Of a stretch of 64,000 bases of DNA, positions 1-9,503 are shown piece after piece. The notes beneath the pieces are model-generated. The model searched no databases and was not told where the DNA came from. It was given only the letters and a program-made list of their open reading frames with translations. Location: the NCBI RefSeq assembly GCF_000514775.1, contig NZ_AZWO01000005.1, positions 177,046 to 241,045 of the forward strand. The letters run 5' to 3'. Source of the stretch: Salinispora pacifica CNR114 (GTDB lineage Bacteria; Actinomycetota; Actinomycetes; Mycobacteriales; Micromonosporaceae). The position numbers and the translations under genes are program-made. Position 1 is the first letter of the stretch, and every line of letters begins with the position of its first letter.

Positions 1-1011
1 CGGGTGACCCTCGAGCCGGTGGCCGGCGCGGAGACCATCGCCGACGGTGGCTTCCTGCTCCCCGGTTTGACCGACGCGCACTGCCACATCGGCATCGCCC
101 GGGGCGGGACGCCGATCACCTCGCTCGACCAGGCCCGCGAGCTGGCCGAGGTCAACCGGGATGCCGGGGTGCTCGCCATCCGGGACGCCGGCTCCCCGTA
201 CCCGTATCCGGAGCTCGACGACGCCCCAGACCTGCCGCGGCTGGCCCGGGCCGGCCGGCATGTCGCCCCACCGAAGCGCTACCTGCGCGGGGTCGGGGTG
301 GAGGTCGGCGCGGCAGAGGTGGCCGCGACCGTCACCGCGCAGGCCGACGCCGGCAACGGGTGGGTCAAGCTGGTCGGCGACTGGATCGATCGTGGTGTCG
401 GCGATCTCGCCCCGGCCTGGGACGCGGAGACCATGACCGCCGCGGTTCGGGCCGCCCACGCCGCGGGGGCTCGCGCCGCGGTGCACACCTTCTCCGAGTC
501 CGCCGTGGAGATCATGGTGCGGGCCGGGGTCGACTCGGTGGAACACGGCACCGGCCTGAGCCTGGATCTGATCGACGTGATGGCCCGGCAGGGCACCGCG
601 CTGGTACCCACCATGATCAACATACGTACCTTCGGCGGCATCGCGGACCAGGCGCGGGCGAAGTTCCCCAGCTACGCCGACCACATGCTCGCCCTGCGAG
701 ACCGCTTCCCCGAGGTGGTCCGCGCCGCCCACCAGGCCGGCGTGCCGATCTACGTGGGCACGGACGCCGGCGGTGGCATCGCACACGGTCTGGCCGCCGA
801 GGAGATGCTGCTGCTGCACGAGGAGGCCGGGATCCCCGCCGAGGCCGTCCTCGCCGCCGCCTCCTGGCGGGCCCGCGAGTGGCTCGGCTTCCCCGGCCTG
901 GTCGAGGGGGGCCTGGCCGATCTGGTCGTCTACCCGCAGGATCCGCGGCGGGACCTCCGCGTCGTCCGGGCCCCCGACCGGGTCGTCCTCCGCGGCCGGG
1001 TCCTGCGCTGA
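1..1011 (+). CDS. Amidohydrolase family protein (5' end outside the window)
   Basis: The 3' part of a metal-dependent hydrolase of the amidohydrolase superfamily (imidazolonepropionase/prolidase-like group). The visible 336 residues open just before the family's metal-binding DAHCHIG motif. Later candidate ligands are the Lys in GWVKLVGDW, the His in AVHTFSES, the His in SVEHGTG and the Asp in GTDAGGG. The C-terminus has the usual return to the small beta domain (GGLADLVVYPQDPR). The reading frame is open from base 1, so the true start lies upstream; the GTG at position 4 is probably internal. The substrate cannot be told from sequence. It precedes proS by 83 bp on the same strand and may be unrelated to it. 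Confidence 0.85.
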   Translation, partial: RVTLEPVAGAETIADGGFLLPGLTDAHCHIGIARGGTPITSLDQARELAEVNRDAGVLAIRDAGSPYPYPELDDAPDLPRLARAGRHVAPPKRYLRGVGVEVGAAEVAATVTAQADAGNGWVKLVGDWIDRGVGDLAPAWDAETMTAAVRAAHAAGARAAVHTFSESAVEIMVRAGVDSVEHGTGLSLDLIDVMARQGTALVPTMINIRTFGGIADQARAKFPSYADHMLALRDRFPEVVRAAHQAGVPIYVGTDAGGGIAHGLAAEEMLLLHEEAGIPAEAVLAAASWRAREWLGFPGLVEGGLADLVVYPQDPRRDLRVVRAPDRVVLRGRVLR

Positions 1012-1094
1012 TCCACCGGGGCGGGTCAGCGGTCCGGGGTGGAGCGACCGCCCGCCGGCGGCGACCGCTCCGGCGGCACATAGGATGTGCGGTC

Positions 1095-2501
1095 ATGGCG
1101 CGCGTGCTCACTCCCCGTGCGGAGGACTTCCCCCGCTGGTACCAGGACCTGATCGCCAAGGCGAAGCTGGCCGACAACGGCCCGGTCCGGGGGACCATGG
1201 TGATCCGACCAGCTGGCTACGCCATCTGGGAGCGGATGCAGGCCGAGATGGACAACCGGATCAAGGCTGCCGGCGCGGAGAACGCGTACTTCCCGCTCTT
1301 CATCCCGGAGGGCCACCTCAAACGCGAGGCCGAGCACGTCGAGGGCTTCTCGCCGGAGCTGGCGGTGGTCACCCACGGTGGCGGCAAGCAGCTCGCCGAG
1401 CCGGTCGTGGTCCGTCCGACCAGCGAGACCGTCATCGGCGAGTTCATGGCCAAGTGGGTCGACTCGTACCGGGACCTGCCGTTGCTGCTCAACCAGTGGG
1501 CGAACGTGGTCCGCTGGGAGCTACGCCCCCGCATCTTCCTGCGGACCAGCGAGTTCCTCTGGCAGGAGGGGCACACCGCGCACACGACCCGCGAGGACGC
1601 CCGCGCCTACGCGCGGCGGATTCTGCACGAGGCGTACGAGGACCTGCTGGTCAACGTCCTCGCCATCCCGGTGCAGGTGGGTCTCAAGACCGCCCGGGAG
1701 CGGTTCGCCGGTGCGACCGCCACCTACACCCTCGAGGGCATGATGGGCGACGGCAAGGCGCTCCAGCTGGGCACCAGCCACGAGCTGGGGCAGAACTTCG
1801 GCCGCGCCTTCGACATCAGCTACACCTCGGCCGAGGGGGGACGGGAGTACGCCTGGACCACCTCGTGGGGCACCTCCACCCGGATGCTGGGTGGCCTGAT
1901 CATGTGCCACGGCGACGACAACGGCCTGCGGGTGCCGCCGAAGCTCGCGCCGGTCCAGGCGTACGTCATGGTCGTCAAGGACGGCGAGGGGGTCGGCGAG
2001 GCCGCGACACGGCTGCACGACGCGCTGCGGGATGCCGGTGTCCGGGTCGCCCTCGACGACCGGACCGACACCCCCTTCGGGCGTCGCGCGGTCGACGCGG
2101 AGTTGCGCGGCTACCCGATCCGCGTCGAGATCGGCCCCCGCGACCTGGCGGCGGGGAACGCGGTCGTGGTTCGGCGGACGGACGGCTCGAAGTCCCCGGT
2201 TCCGGTGGCCGACGTGGTCGGCGTGGTGCGCGCGGCGCTCGACGCCGACCAGCAGGCGCTGCACGACCAGGCGCTCGCCAGTCGGCAGGCGCGGACCCAC
2301 GAGGTGGGGACGCTCGCCGAGGCGATCGAGGCGGCGGCGACGGGCTGGGCCCGGGTGCCGTGGTCGGTGGTCGGCACTAAGGGCGAGGTGGAGGCGAACG
2401 CCCAGGGTGTCACCGTGCGATGCCTGATCCGGGCAGATGGCTCGGTGCCCGACAACGAGGACGAGCCGGACCTGGTCGCCATTCTGTCCCGGGCCTACTG
2501 A
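1095..2501 (+). CDS. proS: Prolyl-tRNA synthetase, short (archaeal/eukaryotic-like) form
   Basis: Charges tRNA-Pro with proline in the cytoplasm. The 468-residue class II synthetase lacks the large editing insertion of the long bacterial form. It shows the ProS signature RPTSETVIGEFMAKW, the motif 2 region FLRTSEFLWQEGHTAH and a motif 3 region around the glycine-rich TSWGTSTRMLGGL. The C-terminal part is the anticodon-binding domain (from about residue 285) followed by the short-form zinc-domain-like tail ending in DEPDLVAILSRAY. The ATG at 1095 matches the usual N-terminus MARVLTPRAEDFPRWY. The open frame extends far upstream, but that part is the shadow of the amidohydrolase gene. Confidence 0.96.
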   Translation: MARVLTPRAEDFPRWYQDLIAKAKLADNGPVRGTMVIRPAGYAIWERMQAEMDNRIKAAGAENAYFPLFIPEGHLKREAEHVEGFSPELAVVTHGGGKQLAEPVVVRPTSETVIGEFMAKWVDSYRDLPLLLNQWANVVRWELRPRIFLRTSEFLWQEGHTAHTTREDARAYARRILHEAYEDLLVNVLAIPVQVGLKTARERFAGATATYTLEGMMGDGKALQLGTSHELGQNFGRAFDISYTSAEGGREYAWTTSWGTSTRMLGGLIMCHGDDNGLRVPPKLAPVQAYVMVVKDGEGVGEAATRLHDALRDAGVRVALDDRTDTPFGRRAVDAELRGYPIRVEIGPRDLAAGNAVVVRRTDGSKSPVPVADVVGVVRAALDADQQALHDQALASRQARTHEVGTLAEAIEAAATGWARVPWSVVGTKGEVEANAQGVTVRCLIRADGSVPDNEDEPDLVAILSRAY

Positions 2502-2702
2502 GCTGCGTCCACGCCCGAGCCCGGTACGGCCGTCGAGCCGGTCCGACCGGTCCGACCCAAGCTGGCCCGACCGGGCTCGGGCGCCCTTGTGGGGCAGCTC
2601 GACAGCGAGTGGAGCGAACCGGGTCCCCGGCGTTGCGACCGGTCGTCGGTTGGGTGGGCTTGGCGTTCCGACCGGTCGTCGGCGGGCGGTAGGGTCGGCC
2701 AG

Positions 2703-3350
2703 GTGAGATTCGAGCCTGGGCGGTTGGTGGTGCACCGCAATGTGCGGCGGGGGCAGATCGGCTGGGTTCGTCCGGCGCGCGTGGTCAGCGATGACCACCG
2801 GGGGCTGCTGCTCTGGATCCCCCGGGGCTCCGAGGTGGCCAGCGAGACCACCGACGCCGGAGTCGGGATGCGGGCGATCCCGTTCGCCGAGTGGATCGTC
2901 TCCGCGCACCGGCTGACGCGCACGCGGTGGCAGGGGCCACCCCTGCTGAAGTTCCTGCCGGTCGGGGCCGCGCACTCGGTCTGGTTCTTCCGGGACGAGC
3001 AAGGGCATTTCGCCCATTGGTACGTCAACCTCGAGGAACATGGTGTGCGCTGGGCCGACGGTGGACTCGCCGGCGTTGACGTGGTGGACCAGGACCTTGA
3101 CGTGCTGATCCACGCGGACCGCCGCTGGGCGTGGAAGGACGAGGACGAGTTCGCCGAGCGGCTCGACTTTCCGGCGCACTACTGGGTGCCCGACCCGGAC
3201 GCCGTCTGGGCCGAGGGAAAGCGGGTGATCGGCCGGGCCGAGGCGGGTGAGTTCCCGTTCGATGGCACCTGGTGTGACTTCGTGCCGCCGGCCGAGTGGG
3301 CAGCCCCGCTGGACCTGCCGCCCGGGTGGGATCGGCCGCCGGCGCGCTGA
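2703..3350 (+). CDS. DUF402 domain protein
   Basis: A 215-residue protein of the DUF402 family, whose studied members are small phosphohydrolases (for example FomD) or RNA-associated proteins. The family pattern is visible: a beta-rich N-terminal half, [19 protein letters not shown] in the middle, and the acidic [17 protein letters not shown] segment that normally holds metal-binding aspartates. I chose the GTG at 2703 because the protein then begins [17 protein letters not shown], a sensible domain start; the open frame continues upstream through a simple repetitive stretch. The substrate is unknown. It stands alone between proS and the rpsP cluster. Confidence 0.8.
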   Translation: MRFEPGRLVVHRNVRRGQIGWVRPARVVSDDHRGLLLWIPRGSEVASETTDAGVGMRAIPFAEWIVSAHRLTRTRWQGPPLLKFLPVGAAHSVWFFRDEQGHFAHWYVNLEEHGVRWADGGLAGVDVVDQDLDVLIHADRRWAWKDEDEFAERLDFPAHYWVPDPDAVWAEGKRVIGRAEAGEFPFDGTWCDFVPPAEWAAPLDLPPGWDRPPAR

Positions 3351-3673
3351 CGGCGCCCACCGGGCTGCCGGAACCGATGCTGCCCACCCGGCTGCCCGAT
3401 ACCGACTGCCGTGAGCGTGGCGGCCTACCCCGACCGAACCCGTGTGCTCTTCGTCATAGGCGAATGGTGCGCCGGGGCCGGTCCGATGTGAGGCTTCTCG
3501 GTCCGATCTGGCAGAATGGCTGGCTGGTATCCGACGTGGGTCCGGCGCCCTCTACCCGGGCACCACGTCAGTCCACCCGAGCAACCTCCGGCCCAACCCC
3601 ACTGTGCCGGAGAGCGCGCTCAACCGTGCACCGCCCGTCCAGAGGCGGTGGAAACAACAGGAGCGAAAACACT
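3351..3673 (+). promoter_or_regulatory. Upstream region of the rpsP cluster
   Basis: This 323-bp gap holds no convincing gene. It should contain the promoter and untranslated leader of the ribosomal/tRNA-modification cluster. A run around 3507-3533 (TCTGGCAGAATGGCTGG followed by TATCCG) has loosely promoter-like spacing, but neither hexamer is a good match. A clear ribosome-binding site (AACAGGAGCG, near 3656-3665) precedes the rpsP GTG. Confidence 0.3.
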
Positions 3674-4138
3674 GTGGCCGTAAAGATCCGGCTCCTGCGG
3701 ATGGGCAAGATCCGCAACCCGCAGTACCGCATCGTCATCGCCGATTCGCGCACCAAGCGTGACGGCCGGGCGATCGAGTTCGTCGGGATCTACCAGCCGA
3801 AGCATGACCCTTCGGTGATCGAGGTCAAGTCGGACCGGGTGCAGTACTGGCTCTCCGTGGGCGCGCAGCCGAGCGAGGCGGTGCAGCGCCTGCTGGAGAA
3901 GACCGGCGACTGGCAGAAGTTCAAGGGCCTGCCGGCCCCCGAGCCGCTGAAGGTCGCCCCCGAGCGGGTCGACCGCAAGGCGGCGTACGAGGCTGAGGCG
4001 AAGGCCGCCGCTGGTCTGGCGGAGGCTCCGACCAAGCCGGCGAAGAAGGCCGCCAAGGCCGAGGCGGCGCCGAAGACCGACGAGGCGGCGCCGAAGACCG
4101 AGGAGCAGGCCGGTGCGGGCTCCGGCGAGCAGGGCTGA
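3674..4138 (+). CDS. rpsP: 30S ribosomal protein S16
   Basis: Small-subunit protein S16, needed for 30S assembly. The conserved core is complete: [22 protein letters not shown], the [14 protein letters not shown] segment, and a region ending near [12 protein letters not shown]. The 154 residues are much longer than the roughly 85 of the minimal family because of a low-complexity Lys/Ala/Glu tail from about residue 100, which contains two near-identical [14 protein letters not shown] units. Such tails are common in actinobacteria. The start is GTG at 3674, placed by the ribosome-binding site and the conserved VAVKIRLL. It heads a tightly packed cluster: khpA begins 1 bp after its stop. Confidence 0.97.
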   Translation: MAVKIRLLRMGKIRNPQYRIVIADSRTKRDGRAIEFVGIYQPKHDPSVIEVKSDRVQYWLSVGAQPSEAVQRLLEKTGDWQKFKGLPAPEPLKVAPERVDRKAAYEAEAKAAAGLAEAPTKPAKKAAKAEAAPKTDEAAPKTEEQAGAGSGEQG

Positions 4139-4139
4139 C

Positions 4140-4373
4140 GTGGCACTGCGTCCGGCGCTGGAGCATCTGGTCAAGGGCATCGTCGACAACCCCGACGATG
4201 TCCGCGTCCGGCTGGTCGACTCCCGGCGGGGCAAGCGGCTCGAAGTCCGCGTGCACCCGGAGGACCTCGGCACGGTGATCGGGCGGTCCGGGCGGACCGC
4301 CAAGGCGCTGCGCCAGGTCATCGGTTCCATCGGTGGACGCGGCGTACGCGTCGACATCGTCGACTCGTACTGA
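4140..4373 (+). CDS. khpA: KH-domain RNA-binding protein KhpA
   Basis: A 77-residue single KH domain, the usual neighbour of rpsP and rimM in Gram-positive bacteria. KhpA-type proteins bind RNA, often together with Jag/KhpB, and affect cell elongation and translation. The KH loop is visible as TVIGRSGRTAKALR (the GxxG element is GRSG) after the LEVRVHPEDLG strand. GTG at 4140 is 1 bp past the rpsP stop, giving VALRPALEHLVKGIVDNP, the conserved start. Its TGA overlaps the rimM ATG (TGATG), so the two are probably translationally coupled. Confidence 0.93.
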   Translation: MALRPALEHLVKGIVDNPDDVRVRLVDSRRGKRLEVRVHPEDLGTVIGRSGRTAKALRQVIGSIGGRGVRVDIVDSY

Positions 4374-4930
4374 TGCTTGTCGTCGGCAGGATCGGCAAAC
4401 CGCACGGGATCCGCGGTGAGGTGACCGTGGAGGTGCGGACCGACGAACCTGAGACGCGGTTCGCCCCGGGCTCGGTGCTGCGCACCGAGCCCGGGGCGAA
4501 CCTACCCGGGGCGAGCGTGCCCGCCCACCCCGAGGCGTACCGGGTGCCGGGTGAACTGACCGTCGAGGCGGCGCGGTGGCATCAGGGGCGGGTGTTGCTG
4601 GTGGCGTTCGAGGGTGTGCTCGACCGCAACGTCGCCGAGGCGCTCCGCGGCACCCTGGTCGGCGTGGACCTCGCTGACGTGGCTCCGCCGACGGACCCGG
4701 AGGAGTTCCACGACCAGCAACTGGTCGGCCTGGCCGTGGTCACCCCGGCTGGGGAACGGCTGGGTGAGGTCGCCCGGATCGACCACGCCCCCGCCGCGGA
4801 CCTGCTGGTGCTGCGCCGTTCCGGCCGTCGGGACGTGTTGATCCCGTTCGTCCGGGCGATCGTCCCCGAGGTTGATCTCGCCGGCGGTCGGGTGGTCGTG
4901 GATCCGCCCGGCGGCCTGCTTGACCTCTGA
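4373..4930 (+). CDS. rimM: Ribosome maturation factor RimM
   Basis: A 185-residue 16S rRNA-processing/30S assembly factor that binds S19 and helps mature the 30S head. The N-terminal RimM domain begins [21 protein letters not shown], and the PRC-barrel domain starts near [13 protein letters not shown] (residue 105 onward) and ends with the conserved [12 protein letters not shown] and [12 protein letters not shown] glycine/proline-rich insertion ([17 protein letters not shown]) in the first domain is typical of actinobacteria. ATG overlaps the khpA stop by one base. trmD follows after 77 bp. Confidence 0.96.
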   Translation: MLVVGRIGKPHGIRGEVTVEVRTDEPETRFAPGSVLRTEPGANLPGASVPAHPEAYRVPGELTVEAARWHQGRVLLVAFEGVLDRNVAEALRGTLVGVDLADVAPPTDPEEFHDQQLVGLAVVTPAGERLGEVARIDHAPAADLLVLRRSGRRDVLIPFVRAIVPEVDLAGGRVVVDPPGGLLDL

Positions 4931-5007
4931 CCCCGGCGGTCAGCGCTACCCCGGGCGGTATCCGGTGGCCCGGCCGTCCGGCCCGCACAGCTGTTGGAGC
5001 CCCCGCA

Positions 5008-5781
5008 ATGCGTGTAGACGTCGTGTCGATCTTCCCGGAGTACTTCGCTCCGCTGGACCTGTCGCTGATCGGCAGGGCCCGGGCCGGTGGCGCCCTCCAG
5101 TTGGCGGTGCACGACCTCCGTACCTGGACCCACGACGTGCACCGCACGGTCGACGACACGCCGTACGGTGGGGGGCCGGGGATGGTGATGCGGCCGGAGC
5201 CGTGGGGGGAGGCGCTGGACGCGCTCGCCCCGCCGGGAGGTAACCCGCCCCGGCTGCTGGTGCCCACGCCGGCCGGTGTTCCGTTCACCCAGGCACTGGC
5301 CCACGAACTGGCCGCCGAGCCGCACCTCCTCTTCGCCTGTGGCCGGTATGAGGGGATCGACCAGCGGGTGCTCGAGCACGCCGCGAGCCGGATGCCGGTC
5401 ACCGAGGTTTCCCTCGGTGACTATGTGCTCTTCGGCGGTGAGGTGGCGGTGCTGGTGATCCTGGAGGCGGTGACCCGGCTGCTACCCGGGGTGCTCGGCA
5501 ACGTTGGCTCGCTGGATGACGAGTCGCACGCCCATGGGTTGCTGGAGGCGCCGATGTACACCAAGCCGGCTGCCTGGCGGGGTCAGGAGGTGCCGGCGGT
5601 GCTTCGCTCGGGGGACCACGGGAAGATCGCCCGTTGGCGCCGGGACGAGGCCCTGGCGCGGACGGTCGTCCGGCGGCCCGACATGATCGCCGCGCTGGCT
5701 CCGGAGTGCCTGGACCCGCAGGACCGGGCGATGCTGGAGCGGGCCGGGTTTCCGACCGCCCCCGGGGGTGTGGCAAAATAG
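5008..5781 (+). CDS. trmD: tRNA (guanine-N1-)-methyltransferase TrmD
   Basis: Methylates G37 of tRNAs that read codons starting with C, or with C in the anticodon-adjacent position, using S-adenosylmethionine, and prevents +1 frameshifting. The SPOUT knot is well preserved: [33 protein letters not shown] and [17 protein letters not shown] form the cofactor-binding trefoil knot, and [14 protein letters not shown] is the conserved interdomain segment. Length is 257 residues, normal for the family. ATG at 5008 gives the canonical [13 protein letters not shown]. It lies between rimM and rplS in the classical order. Confidence 0.97.
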   Translation: MRVDVVSIFPEYFAPLDLSLIGRARAGGALQLAVHDLRTWTHDVHRTVDDTPYGGGPGMVMRPEPWGEALDALAPPGGNPPRLLVPTPAGVPFTQALAHELAAEPHLLFACGRYEGIDQRVLEHAASRMPVTEVSLGDYVLFGGEVAVLVILEAVTRLLPGVLGNVGSLDDESHAHGLLEAPMYTKPAAWRGQEVPAVLRSGDHGKIARWRRDEALARTVVRRPDMIAALAPECLDPQDRAMLERAGFPTAPGGVAK

Positions 5782-5925
5782 GGGGTTGCCGCAGTCGACC
5801 GCGCCCGCGGGTGGCTGCGAGGACCCTCGACCGGGGTCGGCGAGTGCCGGCGGCCACCCGGGGGTCAGAATCACCCATTCGCGCATCGACTGACGATGCG
5901 CCGTGAGCCTCGCGAGGACGCAGCG

Positions 5926-6282
5926 ATGAACATCCTGGACGCGCTTGACGCCCAGTCGAAGCGGACCGACGTTCCCGATTTCCGCGCCGGTGACACCGTC
6001 AAGGTGCACGCACGGGTCGTCGAGGGAAACCGGTCCCGGGTCCAGATCTTCCAGGGCGTCGTCATCCGTCGTCAGGGTGACGGTCTGCGGGAGACCTTCC
6101 TGGTCCGCAAGATCAGCTTTGGGGTGGGGGTCGAGCGCACCTACCCGATCAACAGCCCGGCCATCGACCGCATCGAGGTCGTGACCCGCGGTGATGTCCG
6201 GAGGGCCAAGCTCTACTACCTCCGCGAGCTGCGCGGCAAGAAGGCCAAGATCAAGGAGAAGCGGGAGAAGCAGCCGAGCTGA
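5926..6282 (+). CDS. rplS: 50S ribosomal protein L19
   Basis: Large-subunit protein at the 30S-50S interface. The 118 residues show the standard L19 pattern: [34 protein letters not shown], the conserved [46 protein letters not shown] and a lysine-rich end. ATG at 5926 follows a GAGG at about the right distance. An upstream in-frame ATG exists at 5896, but the extra residues are not conserved-looking. It closes the translation part of the cluster; the signal peptidase genes follow. Confidence 0.97.
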   Translation: MNILDALDAQSKRTDVPDFRAGDTVKVHARVVEGNRSRVQIFQGVVIRRQGDGLRETFLVRKISFGVGVERTYPINSPAIDRIEVVTRGDVRRAKLYYLRELRGKKAKIKEKREKQPS

Positions 6283-6463
6283 ATCGTGCTGCACCACCCG
6301 TCCTGAGCTGCACGTATGGTGTACGAACCGGAGGGCACCACCCGGGACGTAGCAGCGCAGCCGGATGCCCCCGCCCAGCGGCGGGGCAGGTGTCCACTGC
6401 CGCCCGGAGGCCTCGACCAGGCCCCCGGGCGGCAGTGTCGTTTCGGCGGACCGGGGAGGCGTG

Positions 6464-7333
6464 GTGCAGACGCGCGATGAGGACGGCACGGTCGATCCAC
6501 GCCGTCGTCGGGCCCGGCGACGCCGCCGCCCGTTGCCGCTCTGGCAGGAGCTGCCGCTGCTGCTGACGGTCACCTTCTGCCTCGCGGTGCTGATCCGGAC
6601 CTTCCTGCTTCAGGTGTTCTACATCCCATCCGGCTCGATGACCGAGACGCTGCTCGTCGGGGACCGGGTGCTGGTCAACAAGGTCGTCTACGACGTACGG
6701 GACCCGGTGCGGGGCGAGGTGGTGGTATTCCACGGCACCGAACGGTGGGCCGACCAACTCGACGGGGAGCCCGACCCCGGATTCCTGCGCCGGCTCACCG
6801 CCACCTTCGCTGATCTGGTGGGCGTCGGCGGCCCCGGCGAGCAGGACTTCATCAAGCGGGTGATCGGGCTGCCGGGCGACCGGGTGAGCTGCTGCGACGA
6901 GCAGGGGCGAGTGCTCGTCAACGGCGTCGCCATCGACGAGCCGTACGTGTGGCGCGACTCGCCGCTGGACCTCCCGCCGAATCCGGGGGAGTGCCGTGCG
7001 CGGCGCTTCGACGAGGTGATCGTCCCACCCGGGCAGCTCTTCGTGCTGGGTGACAACCGGTTGGTCTCCCAGGACGCCCGGTGTCAGGGCCCGGTGCCGA
7101 TTGACAATGTGGTCGGACGGGCGGTCGGCGTGGTGTGGCCGTCGTCGCGGTGGGCCGCACTCTCCACTCCGGAGGTCTTCGCGAGCGTTCCGGCGTCGGC
7201 GGGTTCCCCGATCAGCGAGCCACCGCCGGTTGGGCCGAACCCTGACGGTGGCGCGTTGCTACTCCTTCCGCTCCCAGCCGCGTGGCTCAGTTCTCGCGCG
7301 TTCCGTCCCGTGCCGCCCAGCTTGGCAACGTAG
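6464..7333 (+). CDS. lepB: Signal peptidase I (first copy)
   Basis: Membrane serine protease that removes signal peptides from exported proteins. After an arginine-rich cytoplasmic start (RRRRARRRRRPLPL) comes one membrane helix (LPLLLTVTFCLAVLIRTFLL), then the catalytic serine in IPSGSMTETL and the catalytic lysine in EQDFIKRVIGLPGD; the GDNR box reads VLGDNRLVSQDAR. About 289 residues. Of two adjacent GTG codons (6461, 6464) the second has better spacing from GGAGG. An insertion with a PDPGFLRRLTATF stretch between the two catalytic motifs and a proline-rich, hydrophobic C-terminal tail distinguish it from the second copy 10 bp downstream. Confidence 0.93.
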   Translation: MQTRDEDGTVDPRRRRARRRRRPLPLWQELPLLLTVTFCLAVLIRTFLLQVFYIPSGSMTETLLVGDRVLVNKVVYDVRDPVRGEVVVFHGTERWADQLDGEPDPGFLRRLTATFADLVGVGGPGEQDFIKRVIGLPGDRVSCCDEQGRVLVNGVAIDEPYVWRDSPLDLPPNPGECRARRFDEVIVPPGQLFVLGDNRLVSQDARCQGPVPIDNVVGRAVGVVWPSSRWAALSTPEVFASVPASAGSPISEPPPVGPNPDGGALLLLPLPAAWLSSRAFRPVPPSLAT

Positions 7334-7336
7334 GCT
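7331..7336 (+). promoter_or_regulatory. Possible -10 element for leaderless lepB copy 2
   Basis: TAGGCT matches the actinobacterial TAnnnT -10 pattern and ends 7 bases before the GTG of the second lepB gene, which has no visible ribosome-binding site. That spacing would place transcription start at the start codon itself. It overlaps the stop codon of the first copy. The reading is inferred from spacing alone. Confidence 0.35.
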
Positions 7337-7343
7337 CCATTCC

Positions 7344-7979
7344 GTGATTGACGAGCAGACCGACAAGTCCCGCAACTCCTTCTGGAAGGAGCTGCCAATT
7401 CTCCTGGGCGTGGCGATTCTGGTCGCGGTGCTGGTACGTGCCTTTGTGCTGCAGACCTTCTTCATCCCGTCGCCGTCGATGGAGAACACCCTCCAGATCG
7501 ACGATCGGGTGCTGGTCAACAAGTTGGTGTACGACTTTCGCTCGCCGAAACGCGGCGAGGTGGTCGTCTTCAAGGCACCGACCTCCTGGAGCCCGGACGA
7601 GGAGGATTTCATCAAGCGGGTCATCGGCATCGGCGGCGACCACGTGGTCTGCTGCGACGAACAGGGGCGGATCACGATCAACGGGGTCGCCCTGGACGAG
7701 CCGTACCTCTACTCCGTCGGCGGCGAGCGGGACCAGCCCGCTGACCAGGACTTTGATATCACCGTCCCGCGGGGGCGGCTGTGGGTGATGGGCGACCACC
7801 GGTCGGCCTCGGGCGACTCGTTGCAGCACTGGCAGCAGTCGGGGGAGGACGTCCACCAGGCGACGGTGCCCGAGGATCGTCTCGTCGGCCGTGCCTTTAC
7901 GATCTTCTGGCCGCTGGACCGGGCCCGCTGGCTGAGCGTGCCCGAGCAGTACGGCCCCATTCCCCGGCCCGGAACCTGA
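7344..7979 (+). CDS. lepB: Signal peptidase I (second copy)
   Basis: A second, shorter (211 residues) type I signal peptidase in tandem with the first. One N-terminal membrane helix (LPILLGVAILVAVLVRAFVL) is followed by the catalytic serine in IPSPSMENTL and the catalytic lysine in EEDFIKRVIGIGGD; the late box is WVMGDHRSASGDS. It lacks the insertion and the C-terminal tail of copy 1 and may have a different substrate preference, as multiple signal peptidases do in streptomycetes; that is inference. GTG at 7344 has no ribosome-binding site but has a well-placed TAGGCT, so it may be leaderless. Confidence 0.94.
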   Translation: MIDEQTDKSRNSFWKELPILLGVAILVAVLVRAFVLQTFFIPSPSMENTLQIDDRVLVNKLVYDFRSPKRGEVVVFKAPTSWSPDEEDFIKRVIGIGGDHVVCCDEQGRITINGVALDEPYLYSVGGERDQPADQDFDITVPRGRLWVMGDHRSASGDSLQHWQQSGEDVHQATVPEDRLVGRAFTIFWPLDRARWLSVPEQYGPIPRPGT

Positions 7980-8037
7980 GCCGGTGAGCCGGGTAGGCCC
8001 GGTAGGCGATGGCGAAGCCGTCTGGCAGGCTGGGACG

Positions 8038-8151
8038 ATGACCGTCGCCCACGCCCTACGTCGCCCCATCCGGGCGCCGCTCGTCGCCGAGCCCGGCTGC
8101 CGCCTGCTCGTCGAGCGGTGGGTGAGCGCGGACAGGGGTGGGCCGTGCTGA
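8038..8151 (+). CDS. Small 37-residue protein upstream of rnhB
   Basis: ATG at 8038 opens a 37-residue frame, [20 protein letters not shown] and onward, ending in a TGA that overlaps the rnhB GTG by 7 bases. The overlap suggests translational coupling. The product is arginine- and proline-rich and contains no domain I recognise. Without a conservation test it could equally be a leader peptide that only tunes rnhB translation. Confidence 0.4.
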   Translation: MTVAHALRRPIRAPLVAEPGCRLLVERWVSADRGGPC

Positions 8152-8957
8152 CGCCGCCGCGTACCGTCGTCCGCCGCGACGGCGGGCTCTACGCGCTGGA
8201 GCGTGCCCTGCAACGACGCGGATTTCGGCAGGTGGCCGGCGCGGACGAGGCCGGTCGGGGTGCCTGCGCCGGTCCGCTGGTGGCCGCCGCCGCCATCCTG
8301 CCCCCGGGGCGGCGCGGGGAGATCGACGGACTCGCCGACTCCAAGCTGCTCACCCCGGCCAGCCGGGAGCGGGTGTACGCGGAGGTTGTCGCCCGGGCGT
8401 CGGCGTACGCGGTGGTGGTGATCCCGGCGGCGGAGGTGGACCTGCGCGGACTGCACGTGTGCAACCTGGCGGCGATGCGTCGTGCGCTGGCGTCGCTGGC
8501 CACCCGGCCGGAGTATGTGCTGACCGACGGCTTCGGGGTGGACGGGCTGGACGTGCCCGGGTTGGCGGTCTGGAAGGGTGACCGGGTGGCGGCCTGTGTC
8601 GCGGCAGCCAGCGTGCTGGCCAAGGTCACCCGAGATCGGATCATGGTGGAGCTGGATCTGGAGTTTCCTGGTTACGGGTTCGCGGAGCACAAGGGTTACA
8701 TCACCGCCGAGCACTCGGCTGCGCTGCGGGAACGCGGGCCGTGCCCGGAACACCGGTTCTCGTACGTCAATGTCGCCACCGTCTCCGGTCGGCACGGGGC
8801 CCCGCCCCGGGCTCGTCGGCCTTTGGTCGCCGCGGCCGACGAGGCGATGGAACGCGCTGGGGCGGTAGAGGGTACCGTCGGCGTGGCGTTGGGCGACCGA
8901 CCCTGGGCTGCGGCGTCGGTGGGGAATGATGTGGCCATGGAAGGCGGGATGGGATGA
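8145..8957 (+). CDS. rnhB: Ribonuclease HII
   Basis: Removes ribonucleotides and RNA primers from RNA-DNA hybrids. The catalytic DEDD set is visible: the first Asp and Glu in [12 protein letters not shown], then an Asp in YVLTDGFGV and the conserved [21 protein letters not shown] region with its Asp; [12 protein letters not shown] and CPEHRFSY are also typical. Length is 270 residues, with a longer C-terminal extension than enteric RnhB. GTG at 8145 gives [14 protein letters not shown]. Its stop overlaps the ATG of the DUF2469 gene (ATGA). Confidence 0.95.
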   Translation: MLTPPRTVVRRDGGLYALERALQRRGFRQVAGADEAGRGACAGPLVAAAAILPPGRRGEIDGLADSKLLTPASRERVYAEVVARASAYAVVVIPAAEVDLRGLHVCNLAAMRRALASLATRPEYVLTDGFGVDGLDVPGLAVWKGDRVAACVAAASVLAKVTRDRIMVELDLEFPGYGFAEHKGYITAEHSAALRERGPCPEHRFSYVNVATVSGRHGAPPRARRPLVAAADEAMERAGAVEGTVGVALGDRPWAAASVGNDVAMEGGMG

Positions 8958-9277
8958 GCGCGGAAGATCTCGAAAAGTACGAGACGGAGATGGAGCTGCA
9001 GCTCTACCGGGAGTACCGCGACATCGTCCGCCAGTTCTCCTACGTCGTGGAGACCGAGCGTCGGTTCTATCTGGCAAACCAGGTCGACCTGCACGTGCGT
9101 AACTCGGACGGTGAGGTCTACTTCGAGGTCGAGATGCACGACGCCTGGGTGTGGGACATGTATCGTCCTGCCCGCTTCGTCAAGAATGTCCGGGTAATGA
9201 CGTTTAAAGACGTCAATGTGGAAGAGCTGGAGAAGCCGGACATCTCGCTGCCGGCCGACTCAGGGTTCGGCAACTGA
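8954..9277 (+). CDS. DUF2469 family protein
   Basis: A 107-residue acidic protein of the DUF2469 family, nearly always found just after rnhB in actinobacteria. The full family pattern is present: [20 protein letters not shown] at the start, then [33 protein letters not shown] and [19 protein letters not shown]. Its function is unknown; the strict linkage to rnhB suggests a role near nucleic-acid repair or chromosome maintenance, which is inference. The ATGA overlap implies coupled translation. Confidence 0.93.
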   Translation: MSAEDLEKYETEMELQLYREYRDIVRQFSYVVETERRFYLANQVDLHVRNSDGEVYFEVEMHDAWVWDMYRPARFVKNVRVMTFKDVNVEELEKPDISLPADSGFGN

Positions 9278-9423
9278 CCTCCGGACCTCGCTGACCCTCC
9301 CGTTCCCCAGCGGGCCCAGCTCCTGCCGCCCTGACCGGACGCCGCTCTGACCGCACGTCCCGCTGACTCCCCTGGCAGGCCCAGGCTGGCCTCGTTCAGC
9401 AGATCGAGGCGCTCCCCGCACTC

Positions 9424-9450
9424 TTGTCCACAGTGTTGTGGCTATCCACA
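9424..9450 (+). promoter_or_regulatory. Pair of DnaA-box-like 9-mers
   Basis: TTGTCCACA at 9424-9432 is the preferred DnaA box of high-GC actinobacteria. CTATCCACA at 9442-9450 is one base from TTATCCACA; both face the same way, 18 bp apart. They lie between the DUF2469 gene and the M23-like gene. Their presence argues that the GTG at 9438 inside the pair is not the real start of the downstream gene. Confidence 0.4.
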
Positions 9451-9503
9451 GGGTGAGCTGGGTGGGGGTGGCCATCGGCTGGCTGTTCGAACAGGCTGCC
9501 GCC

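Noticed and set aside
360..1094. Long in-frame extension upstream of proS
   Set aside because: It lies in a different frame over the amidohydrolase gene and is arginine/glycine-rich shadow text; the ProS family begins at MARVLTPRAEDF.
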